The translations under genes were made by a program, and so were the position numbers. This document shows, one piece after another, positions 1 to 6,424 of a stretch of 10,455 bases of DNA. Position 1 is the first letter of the stretch; every line of letters begins with the position of its first letter. A model generated the notes under the pieces. The model was not told the DNA's origin, did not search any database, and worked only from the letters and a program-made list of their open reading frames with translations. This DNA is from Parafilimonas sp. Its GTDB lineage: Bacteria > Bacteroidota > Bacteroidia > Chitinophagales > Chitinophagaceae. Location of the stretch: assembly GCA_023251275.1 (NCBI GenBank), contig JAHEZC010000040.1, positions 1-10,455 of the forward strand. Reading direction: 5' to 3'.

Positions 1-207
1 CAGGATCTGAAAATTTATTGGAACAATGTAAGTGTAACATTAAGAAATAAATTCGCTGCCATGCAAATAAATGAATGGTTCACGAGGCATTCAACTGTAT
101 CAGAAGAAGATTTTGCCAAAGAGCCGCACAGGAATAAATTAAATATCGTGATCAACAGGACGCATCATCTGAGTTATCACTTAGGGCAGCTTATTTATCT
201 GAAATAA
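1..207 (+). CDS. DinB-like (DUF1572-type) four-helix protein, C-terminal part
   Basis: The frame is open from base 1 to a TAA ending at 207, giving the last 68 residues of a protein whose start lies outside the window. The tail reads INRTHHLSYHLGQLIYLK. The H-H-x3-H-x-GQ pattern is typical of the last helix of the DinB/YfiT-like four-helix fold, where the second histidine of such a tail usually helps hold a divalent metal. Family members are small soluble proteins, some of them thiol-dependent transferases; the substrate cannot be told from this fragment. The gene converges on the GAF-domain gene with only 21 bases between the two stop codons, too little for a separate terminator. Family assignment is fairly sure, precise function unknown. 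Confidence 0.72.
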   Translation, partial: QDLKIYWNNVSVTLRNKFAAMQINEWFTRHSTVSEEDFAKEPHRNKLNIVINRTHHLSYHLGQLIYLK

Positions 208-228
208 AATGAAGTCAATGAATAAAGC

Positions 229-2628
229 TTAAACCAATACTCCGCCAATTTCCTTCAGCAACTCTTCTTTACTCCATCCGGATTTTATAGCATCTTCATT
301 GTAATTGATCTTTATACGCATTGCTTTTAATCCAAGCAAACCCTGCAGTGGTTCTACTTCAAGATGTTCCACATCCTGGTCAATATATCCTTTTGCTTCG
401 AGATATTCAAAGTAACGGTCATACTCACGGGCCTCTTTCTCTTGTGTGTAAATAATGGCTATTTTACCCGGTTGTGTGATGCGTTCAGTCGTCCCCTTTA
501 TATATGCTTTATCAATACGCTTCTTCACAATTTCGTAGCGTATGTTGTAAGCACCTGCCACATCAAAACGTTTTTCATCCATTCTGAACATAATCGAAAA
601 AGGATTGCTATAGCAAAGAATTAGCTGGGCGGTTTCAAGCGGAACAGGTAAAGCGGATTGCAATTTTTTTGTTTCCCTTGCAATGGTGATCATATTGATA
701 AGCTGCCACAGGCGAAAACTTTTAATATAGATTGGGTCAAATTTTCCTTCCTGCAGTAAAGATTGGCCGAGGTAAATATTGTATTCGATGCCATCGGTTT
801 TATATTTTTCAAAATAATGCGGGAATAATCGCTGTGTGCGTTCTTCTTCATCATCGAGTATCCGTGCTACCTTATCGTTGATCATCGTAAGCGAAGTTTC
901 AAATGCTTTTCTTCTTTTGTAACAAAGTTCATCATTATTTGAGCGTGGGTCCAGAAACTCCTCAATAACCTTTCTCAAAGAGGGTTGACGATCGGCAACA
1001 ATACGCAGAACAGGCGCTGCTTCCTGCATCATAAAATCAAGCATATCGGTTTCATCGCCTGTGTCAATGGAAAGATGAAGTTTATCAAGATATTTTTCAG
1101 TGCGATAAATTAATTCGTCAAGTATGGAAAGCGGGTGCACCGCATAAATTTCTTTGAGGAGGGAATTTATTTCATGCAGATGATCAATCATGTCCAGGCG
1201 AATAGCTTCATTGCGTCTTTCTGATGAACCTCGTATATCCACCTGCCCGTAAACCGGGAACACATCATCGAACTGAATGACCGGAAGTTTGGTTGCATCT
1301 TTTTCACCTGAAGTTATTGTTTCCATGGCAGCTTCTACAAACTTCCATTCAACTACGGGGTGAATAGCAGTAAAATATTCCTTCATGGCAGACTGCACAC
1401 GATTATCATAAGTCTCTATCTCACGCTGAAATGCAAGCGAAATGATAGGGAGAATTTCTTTCAGCTTGAGTAATGACAGAAAGTTCAGCGCATTTGGAGT
1501 AGCGGAACTAAGTTCGAGCATGCCCATTAGTTCTTTGTCATTATAAACCGGCGCCAGTAAAAAATTGCGGTAGCCGAGCGCAATTAATTCTTTTTCAATT
1601 GGTGAAGGGGATTCAATTTTTTCCAGGTCATCTATCAAGACAGGGTTCCTGGTTTCCATGGCAGTGTGATATACTGAATGATCTATTTTTTCGAGCAGCA
1701 CTGATATTTTTTCAAATGGCAAAAGACAAAACCATTGATCTTCCCTGCAGCCCATCACACGTTGGTAATTTGACATATTAGCAATACCCATTCGCAGATC
1801 GGCCACTTTGAAAAAATTACGCATGTTTTCCTGGATACGGTTCATTTGATCCTTGTTCATGTTAACAGAAGTTTCCATGAGCATATATTCCAATTGCGAG
1901 ATCAACTCACGGTCGTTGATATCTACCATCTGGTAAATAGTCAGTCCCTCAAAAGCGAAAGTATCAGGAGGGAAATTTTTCAGCCAGAATGAACTGTCGA
2001 AGAAATTATTTTTCAGAGGTGAAAGATCAATTTCATCCAGGGAACGAGGCTGCTTTAATAATTTTATTTTTACAAATGCAGCATTTATTTCCGGTTTGAA
2101 ATAAGTGACTGTTCCGGTAATCCTGTCAATTTCCTTATTCTTCATAATGCCTGGGTCACCTGTATTCAACTGATAATAGCTATTCAGAATGGCAAGCCCT
2201 GCAAAAGCAATAAGTTCATTTATCGCATTTTTTGCATTGACGGTTTTTAAATTCCATTTGCCCTGCCCCGTATTTCCGACCAATGACTGAAATTTTTCTG
2301 ATGAATAAACAGTGACCGGCTGAAAAGGAACGATGACACCCATCGCATTTTGTGCAGAACGCGGGATAAGTGTAGATAGCAGCAGGTCAACTTCTTTCCT
2401 GTATTTTTCAATGACCAAAAGATCTTCGATGGGCTGCAATAACTCTGGTATTTTTTTTATTTTTTTCAGCACATAACGAAACACCAATGCATCAGGCGCA
2501 GTATCCTGGTTCACAATTTCTTCGAGCCATTCTATATAAGGCACAAAGCTTAAAGTAGTTGTATATGGAAACCCGAAATGATTTTGAAGATTCAATTCTG
2601 CCGGTAACGGTAAGGTATAATCACTCAT
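229..2628 (-). CDS. Large GAF-domain protein (799 aa), function unknown
   Basis: This 799-residue protein has no signal peptide or clear membrane segment. I chose ATG at 2628 (MSDYTLPLPAEL...). The frame extends to a TTG at 2685, but the extra 19 residues look unlike the rest. The N-terminal third (about 1-280) is mostly helical and contains the stretch SFVPYIEWLEE, which I recall from similar Bacteroidota proteins. Residues about 280-400 look like a GAF sensor domain, with RNPVLIDDLEKI followed by a core strand and turn resembling LLAPVYNDKELMGMLELSS. The last 400 residues are charged and helical and match no domain I can name. There is no kinase, cyclase or DNA-binding output module, so it may sense a ligand or act as a scaffold. 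It lies downstream of the phosphoesterase gene on the same strand, with 164 bases between. Confidence is high that it is a gene, moderate for GAF, none for role. Confidence 0.8.
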   Translation of the reverse strand: MSDYTLPLPAELNLQNHFGFPYTTTLSFVPYIEWLEEIVNQDTAPDALVFRYVLKKIKKIPELLQPIEDLLVIEKYRKEVDLLLSTLIPRSAQNAMGVIVPFQPVTVYSSEKFQSLVGNTGQGKWNLKTVNAKNAINELIAFAGLAILNSYYQLNTGDPGIMKNKEIDRITGTVTYFKPEINAAFVKIKLLKQPRSLDEIDLSPLKNNFFDSSFWLKNFPPDTFAFEGLTIYQMVDINDRELISQLEYMLMETSVNMNKDQMNRIQENMRNFFKVADLRMGIANMSNYQRVMGCREDQWFCLLPFEKISVLLEKIDHSVYHTAMETRNPVLIDDLEKIESPSPIEKELIALGYRNFLLAPVYNDKELMGMLELSSATPNALNFLSLLKLKEILPIISLAFQREIETYDNRVQSAMKEYFTAIHPVVEWKFVEAAMETITSGEKDATKLPVIQFDDVFPVYGQVDIRGSSERRNEAIRLDMIDHLHEINSLLKEIYAVHPLSILDELIYRTEKYLDKLHLSIDTGDETDMLDFMMQEAAPVLRIVADRQPSLRKVIEEFLDPRSNNDELCYKRRKAFETSLTMINDKVARILDDEEERTQRLFPHYFEKYKTDGIEYNIYLGQSLLQEGKFDPIYIKSFRLWQLINMITIARETKKLQSALPVPLETAQLILCYSNPFSIMFRMDEKRFDVAGAYNIRYEIVKKRIDKAYIKGTTERITQPGKIAIIYTQEKEAREYDRYFEYLEAKGYIDQDVEHLEVEPLQGLLGLKAMRIKINYNEDAIKSGWSKEELLKEIGGVLV

Positions 2629-2792
2629 ATCAGACAATTTAGATAAAGGAGACGAAGTTACATAAAGCCTTAAATATAACTGCAAGCGGAATGATACTCA
2701 AATACAATGCCCGCGGGAAAAAATGGCAAACTGTCATAATTGGGTATTAATTTTTTATTTAAGGAGTTGCGAATTCTTTCCACGACAATGTT

Positions 2793-3287
2793 TTACCTTT
2801 TTCCCAATTCAATCACTTCGCAATTTTTTATTTCTTTTCCATCAATGGCGAACCGTACAATGGTACTTACCCTGTGCATTCCCTGCCTTCCTGCTGCACC
2901 GGGATTTATGTGAAGACAATGCAATGCTTCATCATACATTATTTTCAGAATATGTGAATGTCCGCAGATAAATAAACGCGGCCGGTGCTTCAGTATAAGC
3001 GCTTTACTTTCCTTATTATATTTTGGCGGGTAACCACCGATATGCATCATCAAGACTTTTACAGCTTCACAATTGAAAACAAAATGTTCGGGAAATTCAT
3101 TTCTTATATCCGGGCCGTCAATATTGCCAAACACACCTTTTAATGTTTTTATTTTTTTTAATTGCTCCGCAATCGCAATCGTGCCAAAATCTCCTGCATG
3201 CCATATTTCATCACAATCTTTGAAATGCTCAAATACTTTTTCATCTATATAATTATGTGTGTCTGATATGAGTCCGATACGGGTCAT
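2793..3287 (-). CDS. YfcE/MJ0936-type metallophosphoesterase
   Basis: This is a 164-residue cytoplasmic calcineurin-like phosphoesterase, the usual length for the YfcE/MJ0936 family. All metal-site motifs are visible: D9-x-H11 (SDTH), G32-D33 (HAGDFG), G54-N55 (FGNIDG), H82 and G109-H-S-H112, with a closing NPGA. The family hydrolyses phosphodiesters with two bound metal ions, often Mn; natural substrates are mostly unknown. The ATG at 3287 is preceded by an A/T-only leader and the protein starts directly with the first beta strand (MTRIGLISDTH), so the start is well supported. A TAGGTTTG promoter-like element lies 23 bases upstream, inside an inverted repeat. The GAF-domain gene follows on the same strand and may be co-transcribed. 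Confidence 0.93.
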   Translation of the reverse strand: MTRIGLISDTHNYIDEKVFEHFKDCDEIWHAGDFGTIAIAEQLKKIKTLKGVFGNIDGPDIRNEFPEHFVFNCEAVKVLMMHIGGYPPKYNKESKALILKHRPRLFICGHSHILKIMYDEALHCLHINPGAAGRQGMHRVSTIVRFAIDGKEIKNCEVIELGKR

Positions 3288-3310
3288 TTATTATTTTTAA
3301 AACTCTTCTT

Positions 3311-3318
3311 CAAACCTA
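3311..3318 (-). promoter_or_regulatory. Candidate -7 promoter element for the metallophosphoesterase gene
   Basis: Read on the minus strand these bases are TAGGTTTG, an exact match to the Bacteroidota -7 consensus TAnnTTTG. They end 23 bases before the ATG at 3287, so transcription would begin about 15-20 bases upstream of the start codon. No TTG is found at the expected -33 position, so support is partial. The element is formed by the outer end of the neighbouring inverted repeat. Confidence 0.4.
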
Positions 3319-3344
3319 TAAGGATTCTAAAACCTTATAGGTTT
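3312..3344. repeat. Perfect 12-bp inverted repeat with 9-nt loop
   Basis: AAACCTATAAGG (3312-3323) is followed by nine bases and then its exact reverse complement CCTTATAGGTTT (3333-3344). This could form a stem-loop. As a terminator it is oddly placed, because it lies upstream of both flanking genes (minus-strand gene starting at 3287, plus-strand gene starting at 3717), and the T-run that follows is only four bases. I recall similar ACCTATAAGG/CCTTATAGGT elements as common between Bacteroidota genes, so a dispersed repeat is plausible, but the window holds only one copy. Confidence 0.75.
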
Positions 3345-3624
3345 TGCAGTTTCAGGTTTATCCTGACCAACTTGAAAATGGTAAAAAAATGATGCGCTTC
3401 ATGCAACATAAAATTTAATTGCAGCGATGGTTCCATAATTTTTCTTTCAAAATATGCTGCAAATAAGATGGTTTAAAATTAGATTTATTTTCGCCGAAAG
3501 CGCAATCCATTAATTTTTATCACCTTTTGGTGACAGATTGAGAAAATAGTTTGTGGCCTGAATTTAAATCCTCATCTGTCAATTACCTGGTAAAGCCGCC
3601 AATATTTTTTAGCACAGTATCATG

Positions 3625-3662
3625 AATGATGAATATCATTTTTCGTGTTGATGAAAATCATT
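3625..3662. promoter_or_regulatory. Two operator-like TGAT-n4-ATCA boxes upstream of the dehydrogenase
   Basis: Two near-identical 14-mers, TGATGAATATCATT (3627-3640) and TGATGAAAATCATT (3649-3662), differ at one base. Each is an inverted repeat (TGAT-n4-ATCA), and the first extends to AATGAT-n4-ATCATT. Their centres are 22 bp apart, about two helical turns, so a bound dimer pair would sit on the same DNA face. A further overlapping palindrome ATCAT-GA-ATGAT lies at 3619-3630. The boxes end 54 bases before the dehydrogenase ATG. Symmetry and spacing suggest a regulator site; which regulator is unknown, and none is encoded nearby. Confidence 0.5.
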
Positions 3663-3716
3663 CCCTGAAGATTTCCAACTTCACAGTTTTGCATGAATAA
3701 AAATAAAAATTTTGTA

Positions 3717-4478
3717 ATGGAAAAAATATTTGAAAATAAAGTCGCCCTTGTTACAGGGGGCAGCTTTGGCATTGGCAGGGCAACTGCCATCGCTTTTGCA
3801 AAAAGAGGTGCTAAAGTGGTCATTGCTGACTGGATGGAAGATGCAGAAGAAGAAACATTGAAGCAGGTAAAAGCAGCAGGAAGCGAAGCAATATTTATTA
3901 AATGTGATGTGTCGAAAAACAGCGATGTCGAAGTGATGGTGCAAAAAACAATCAATGCTTTCGGCGGGCTGGATTATGCCTTTAATAATGCAGGAATTGA
4001 AGGCATATCAGCGCTTGCGCATGAATGCACAGAAGAAAACTGGGACAGAACAATCAGTGTAAATCTCAAAGGTGTCTGGCTTTGTATAAAGCATGAAATA
4101 CCCTTCATGCTTCTGCGCGGAAAAGGTGCTATCGTAAACTGCGCTTCCATTGCAGGCCTTGTAGGCTTCCCGGGGCTCCCTGCTTATGTATCATCCAAGC
4201 ATGGCGTAATTGGCCTTACGAAGACTGCTGCGCTTGAATATGCGAAACAGAATATCCGTGTAAATGCTGTTTGCCCAGGTGTTATCAAAACGCCGATGAT
4301 TGACCGACTGACAGGTAATAAGAAAGAAGCTGAAAAACAATTTGAAAATATGGAACCTGTCGGAAGAATGGGGTTGCCCGAAGAAGTGGCAGAAGCAGTG
4401 GTATGGCTCTGCTCAGATTCAGCGTCCTTTGTAACAGGAGACGCAATGGCTGTAGATGGCGGCTGGATTGCCCAATGA
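3717..4478 (+). CDS. Classical short-chain dehydrogenase/reductase (SDR)
   Basis: This is a 253-residue single-domain oxidoreductase with every classical SDR mark. They are the cofactor loop TGGSFGIG (13-20), D64 in CDV, NNAG (90-93), and the catalytic tetrad N116, S144, Y157 and K161 (YVSSK). It also has the PG-VIKTPM loop after strand 6 and the C-terminal VTGDAMAVDGGW. D38 at the end of strand 2 (VVIADW) favours NAD(H) over NADP(H). The closest family style is the glucose-1-dehydrogenase or hydroxysteroid-dehydrogenase-like group, but the substrate cannot be read from sequence. I chose ATG 3717 because the protein then begins a few residues before the first strand; ATG 3693 would add eight Lys/Asn-rich residues. 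A small membrane-protein gene follows 31 bases downstream. Confidence 0.93.
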   Translation: MEKIFENKVALVTGGSFGIGRATAIAFAKRGAKVVIADWMEDAEEETLKQVKAAGSEAIFIKCDVSKNSDVEVMVQKTINAFGGLDYAFNNAGIEGISALAHECTEENWDRTISVNLKGVWLCIKHEIPFMLLRGKGAIVNCASIAGLVGFPGLPAYVSSKHGVIGLTKTAALEYAKQNIRVNAVCPGVIKTPMIDRLTGNKKEAEKQFENMEPVGRMGLPEEVAEAVVWLCSDSASFVTGDAMAVDGGWIAQ

Positions 4479-4509
4479 TCTTTATGAAAATTAACTGCCG
4501 GGAAACAAT

Positions 4510-4848
4510 ATGACAGATTCATTAAAAAAAATAAAGATCATACACACCCTTATCTGGGCGGTGCTTGCATGTATAACTTTTTACATCTTGTACTCTGGTA
4601 TTTCAGGTAATATTACAGTATTCACATGGATAGCAGTTGCTGCTATCATTATAGAAGGATTGATATTGCTGATGAATGGCTGGTCATGCCCGCTCACAAG
4701 TAAAGCGAGGAAGTATAAAATTTCTGATAAGGATAACTTCGATATCTATCTTCCTGAATGGCTGGCGAAATACAATAAGCTCATATTTACAACCATTTTT
4801 GTTATTGGTGTACTGCTGATAATTTTCAGGTTGATGCAACGCAGATAA
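4510..4848 (+). CDS. Small three-helix membrane protein with CPLT motif
   Basis: This 112-residue protein has hydrophobic segments at about 10-29, 36-55 and 90-108. Between the second and third lies a polar loop with the motif NGWSCPLT (56-63) followed by DNFDIYLPEW. W-x-CPLT at a membrane edge recalls the DUF2784 family, but the match is from memory and the rest is divergent. No catalytic motif is visible. The ATG at 4510 is the first in frame, and the gene lies 31 bases after the dehydrogenase stop on the same strand, so the two are probably one transcript. This could reflect a shared membrane-linked task or mere convenience. It is a real gene with high likelihood; function unknown. Confidence 0.75.
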   Translation: MTDSLKKIKIIHTLIWAVLACITFYILYSGISGNITVFTWIAVAAIIIEGLILLMNGWSCPLTSKARKYKISDKDNFDIYLPEWLAKYNKLIFTTIFVIGVLLIIFRLMQRR

Positions 4849-4895
4849 AATATTCATTTCAATATCAGTTTGCAAATTTATTTTGGTGGTAGTGC

Positions 4896-5309
4896 TTAAT
4901 TTTTTAAAAAGTAATTTGCTATTGTAACAATTTTTGTTTTGCCAAATACTTTTATGTCAAGTAAGTCCTTGTCACCGGTAATTAAATGAGTTGCATTGCC
5001 ATCTTTTGCAAGTGAAAGCAAGAAATTGTCTTTGGGATCACGGCAAATTTCGATTTCACTTGTAACATCAATAAATTCTGCCTGGTTCCTTATCTGGTTC
5101 AGCACATCCTGAAGGTCGGTCAAGGCAAAGTATTTTCTGAATTTCGGTCGGTGTGAGACTTCAATAAATTCATTAAGTAATGTCTGGCTAAAAAGCAGAA
5201 TAATAAGGTGGTCTGTAAATAGTCTGTCGAGCCTGGAATAATTATTTGTCAGTAAAAAACTTATCCAAAGATTTGTATCAATGACGATTCTATCTTTTTT
5301 CTTTGGCAT
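4896..5309 (-). CDS. PIN-domain ribonuclease toxin (TIGR00305-type)
   Basis: This 137-residue protein spans a single PIN domain. The acidic metal-binding set is complete: D11 (VIDTN), E47 (LLNEF), D91 and D94 (RDPKDNFLL), and D113 and D115 (TGDKDLL). PIN toxins are Mg/Mn-dependent RNases that cut specific RNAs and stop growth when free of antitoxin. RDPKDN and ITGDKDLL are the signature of the 'putative toxin, PIN family' group (TIGR00305). Its ATG at 5309 lies inside the end of the upstream antitoxin gene (20-base overlap), implying translational coupling. The gene converges on the membrane-protein gene with 47 bases between stops. All catalytic residues are intact, so it looks functional. 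Confidence 0.9.
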   Translation of the reverse strand: MPKKKDRIVIDTNLWISFLLTNNYSRLDRLFTDHLIILLFSQTLLNEFIEVSHRPKFRKYFALTDLQDVLNQIRNQAEFIDVTSEIEICRDPKDNFLLSLAKDGNATHLITGDKDLLDIKVFGKTKIVTIANYFLKN

Positions 5310-5514
5310 AGCGTCTTGCTCTTACTATTTCGACTTCCTTTGTTATGTCCTTGAGAGATGGTGGATTTTTTTTAGCTTTTGTCCTTAATCTATTTACTGC
5401 TTTTAAAAAATTATCATCTCTTGTTTTTTTGATTGAGATCAGATTTAAGTCGGCAAGGTTTTTCAACAACTCGCCGGCCTTCGGATTTAATATGTCAATC
5501 TGCAATGTGTTCAT
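5290..5514 (-). CDS. Cognate antitoxin of the PIN toxin
   Basis: This 74-residue, strongly basic and charged protein is encoded directly upstream of and overlapping the PIN toxin gene, the usual antitoxin-first order of type II modules. The N-terminal part (MNTLQIDILNPKAGELLKNL) resembles the short strand plus helix of small Bacteroidota antitoxins, while the C-terminal half is a Lys/Arg/Glu-rich helix likely to wrap the toxin. I cannot assign a named antitoxin family, so identification rests mainly on position, size and overlap. The ATG at 5514 is only four bases from a promoter-like TACATTTG element. By analogy with other type II modules, the protein probably represses its own promoter. Confidence 0.78.
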   Translation of the reverse strand: MNTLQIDILNPKAGELLKNLADLNLISIKKTRDDNFLKAVNRLRTKAKKNPPSLKDITKEVEIVRARRYAKEKR

Positions 5515-5518
5515 AGTA

Positions 5519-5526
5519 CAAATGTA
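5519..5526 (-). promoter_or_regulatory. Candidate -7 element and palindrome in front of the antitoxin gene
   Basis: The minus strand reads TACATTTG, an exact TAnnTTTG match, in the 18-base gap between the YdjM-like stop and the antitoxin ATG (5514). Only four bases separate it from the start codon, so a transcript from here would be leaderless or nearly so. The element overlaps the palindrome TACA-AA-TGTA (5517-5526), a possible site for antitoxin autorepression. No TTG is seen at -33, which would fall inside the upstream gene. Confidence 0.35.
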
Positions 5527-5532
5527 GTGGAT

Positions 5533-6186
5533 TTAGAATTTCTCCACCCTGTTGCCATCAATCCAGAAAGCCCAGAGCACAAACAACCATTGCAATTGCG
5601 CTCCCCATGCAATAGCCGACACACTGGTGGGAGTCGGGCCGAAATAATTTAAAAAGTGTAAAGCAACAAGCAGTACTACAAACGTCCAAAAACTATAAAT
5701 CCCTGTTTTATTCTTTGGCTTCGTTGCCTTTGTATAGAGTAAGACACCGGTGAAAATAAAAACCAATTCTGCTATCTGTGTGCCTGCAAAGGAATTCCAG
5801 AGGCCCCATCCAAACTTTGGAGAATCTCCCGGATATAAGGGGAGGTCTGCACGGTGCATAAACAAATCTAAAATCCAGTGACTCAGTACACAGATCCCAA
5901 CTACCAATGCCCCGCTTTTATCTTTCTTTACCAGGAAATAAATTATACCAAAAAGCAGGCTCCACAGCAATACCATTGCAAGACTGTGTGAATACGGGTA
6001 ACCGGTAAAATCAAACGGCGATGCAGTCATAATACCCGGTTTAATCTCAACTTTTTCTGCACCTGTTAAGAGCAGGGTAGGCCAGAGCAGGTCGAGCCAT
6101 TGTGCGGCGAATACAAGTACGCCGAGAGAAACCTTGGGGGATAAAGCTTTGGCGCCGAATGCAACGCCATAATGTCCTATGAACAT
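5533..6186 (-). CDS. YdjM-like integral membrane metal-dependent hydrolase
   Basis: This 217-residue protein has four to six predicted hydrophobic helices, including about 21-42, 69-86, 92-108, 126-150 and 163-180. Conserved polar residues sit at helix ends: H5 (FIGHYG), D32 (QWLDLLWP), H67 (YPYSHSL), and H103 with D107 and H111 (SHWILDLFMH). This set matches the YdjM/LexA-binding-type membrane proteins (PF04307-like), thought to be metal-dependent hydrolases related to zinc phospholipase C; the natural substrate is unknown. ATG 6186 is well placed, since family members begin M-x-x-x-H. The antitoxin gene follows after 18 bases on the same strand, so read-through into the toxin-antitoxin pair is possible, though a functional link is unlikely. 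Confidence 0.78.
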   Translation of the reverse strand: MFIGHYGVAFGAKALSPKVSLGVLVFAAQWLDLLWPTLLLTGAEKVEIKPGIMTASPFDFTGYPYSHSLAMVLLWSLLFGIIYFLVKKDKSGALVVGICVLSHWILDLFMHRADLPLYPGDSPKFGWGLWNSFAGTQIAELVFIFTGVLLYTKATKPKNKTGIYSFWTFVVLLVALHFLNYFGPTPTSVSAIAWGAQLQWLFVLWAFWIDGNRVEKF

Positions 6187-6382
6187 GGTATGTGTTTGGT
6201 TTTAGAAATTAAATTTATGCAGAATCGAATGACCGCCAGAAATTTTCTATTTATGCTGAATGAATGATTTTTTCCGGGCACTGAGATTTACATGAATTAA
6301 TGTATTAGGCTTCCTCACTAAATATGTATAACAATGAATCTGATTCAGGCTGAAAAATTTAAGTTTTACACGTGAAAAAAAT

Positions 6383-6390
6383 TATCTTTA
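6383..6390 (+). promoter_or_regulatory. Possible -7 element for the Gfo/Idh gene
   Basis: TATCTTTA matches seven of eight positions of TAnnTTTG and lies 34 bases before the ATG at 6425, a sensible promoter distance. The -33 region (around 6360-6367, AAGTTTTACA) has only a T-run, not a clear TTG. The rest of the 238-base divergent region (6187-6424) shows no other site I can support. Confidence 0.25.
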
Positions 6391-6424
6391 GGCGTCATAA
6401 TTATTTCAAATAAAATTGCTTGTC

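Larger units (their letters stand above)
3288..3716. other. Gene-free divergent region of about 430 bases
   Basis: This stretch between the divergent phosphoesterase and dehydrogenase genes holds no convincing gene. It contains the 12-bp inverted repeat at 3312-3344, a small hairpin (TCACC-TTTT-GGTGA) at 3520-3533, and the TGAT/ATCA boxes at 3625-3662. A 33-codon minus-strand open frame (3335-3436, ATG at 3436) reads through HEAHHFFTIFKLVRINLK and stops inside the inverted repeat. It is too short to call. The middle (about 3440-3600) is plain A/T-rich sequence in which I see nothing. Confidence 0.6.

Noticed and set aside
2453..2467. Long T-runs in the GAF gene as a sign of frameshift
   Set aside because: They encode a Lys-Lys-Ile-Lys-Lys stretch and the frame stays open on both sides.
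2629..2685. N-terminal extension of the GAF protein from a TTG at 2685
   Set aside because: It needs a rare start codon and adds 19 residues unlike the remainder; ATG 2628 gives a natural beginning.
2710..2717. Palindrome CCCGCGGG between the phosphoesterase and GAF genes
   Set aside because: It is only eight bases without loop or T-run; a single GC-rich palindrome is expected by chance.
3520..3533. Hairpin TCACC-TTTT-GGTGA as a terminator
   Set aside because: The stem is five pairs, no T-run follows on either strand, and no gene ends nearby.
3620..3955. Minus-strand open frame opposite the start of the dehydrogenase gene, and similar frames opposite the Gfo/Idh and propeller genes
   Set aside because: These are antisense to well-supported genes, show no domain, and are Cys/His/Phe-rich as expected for antisense reading.
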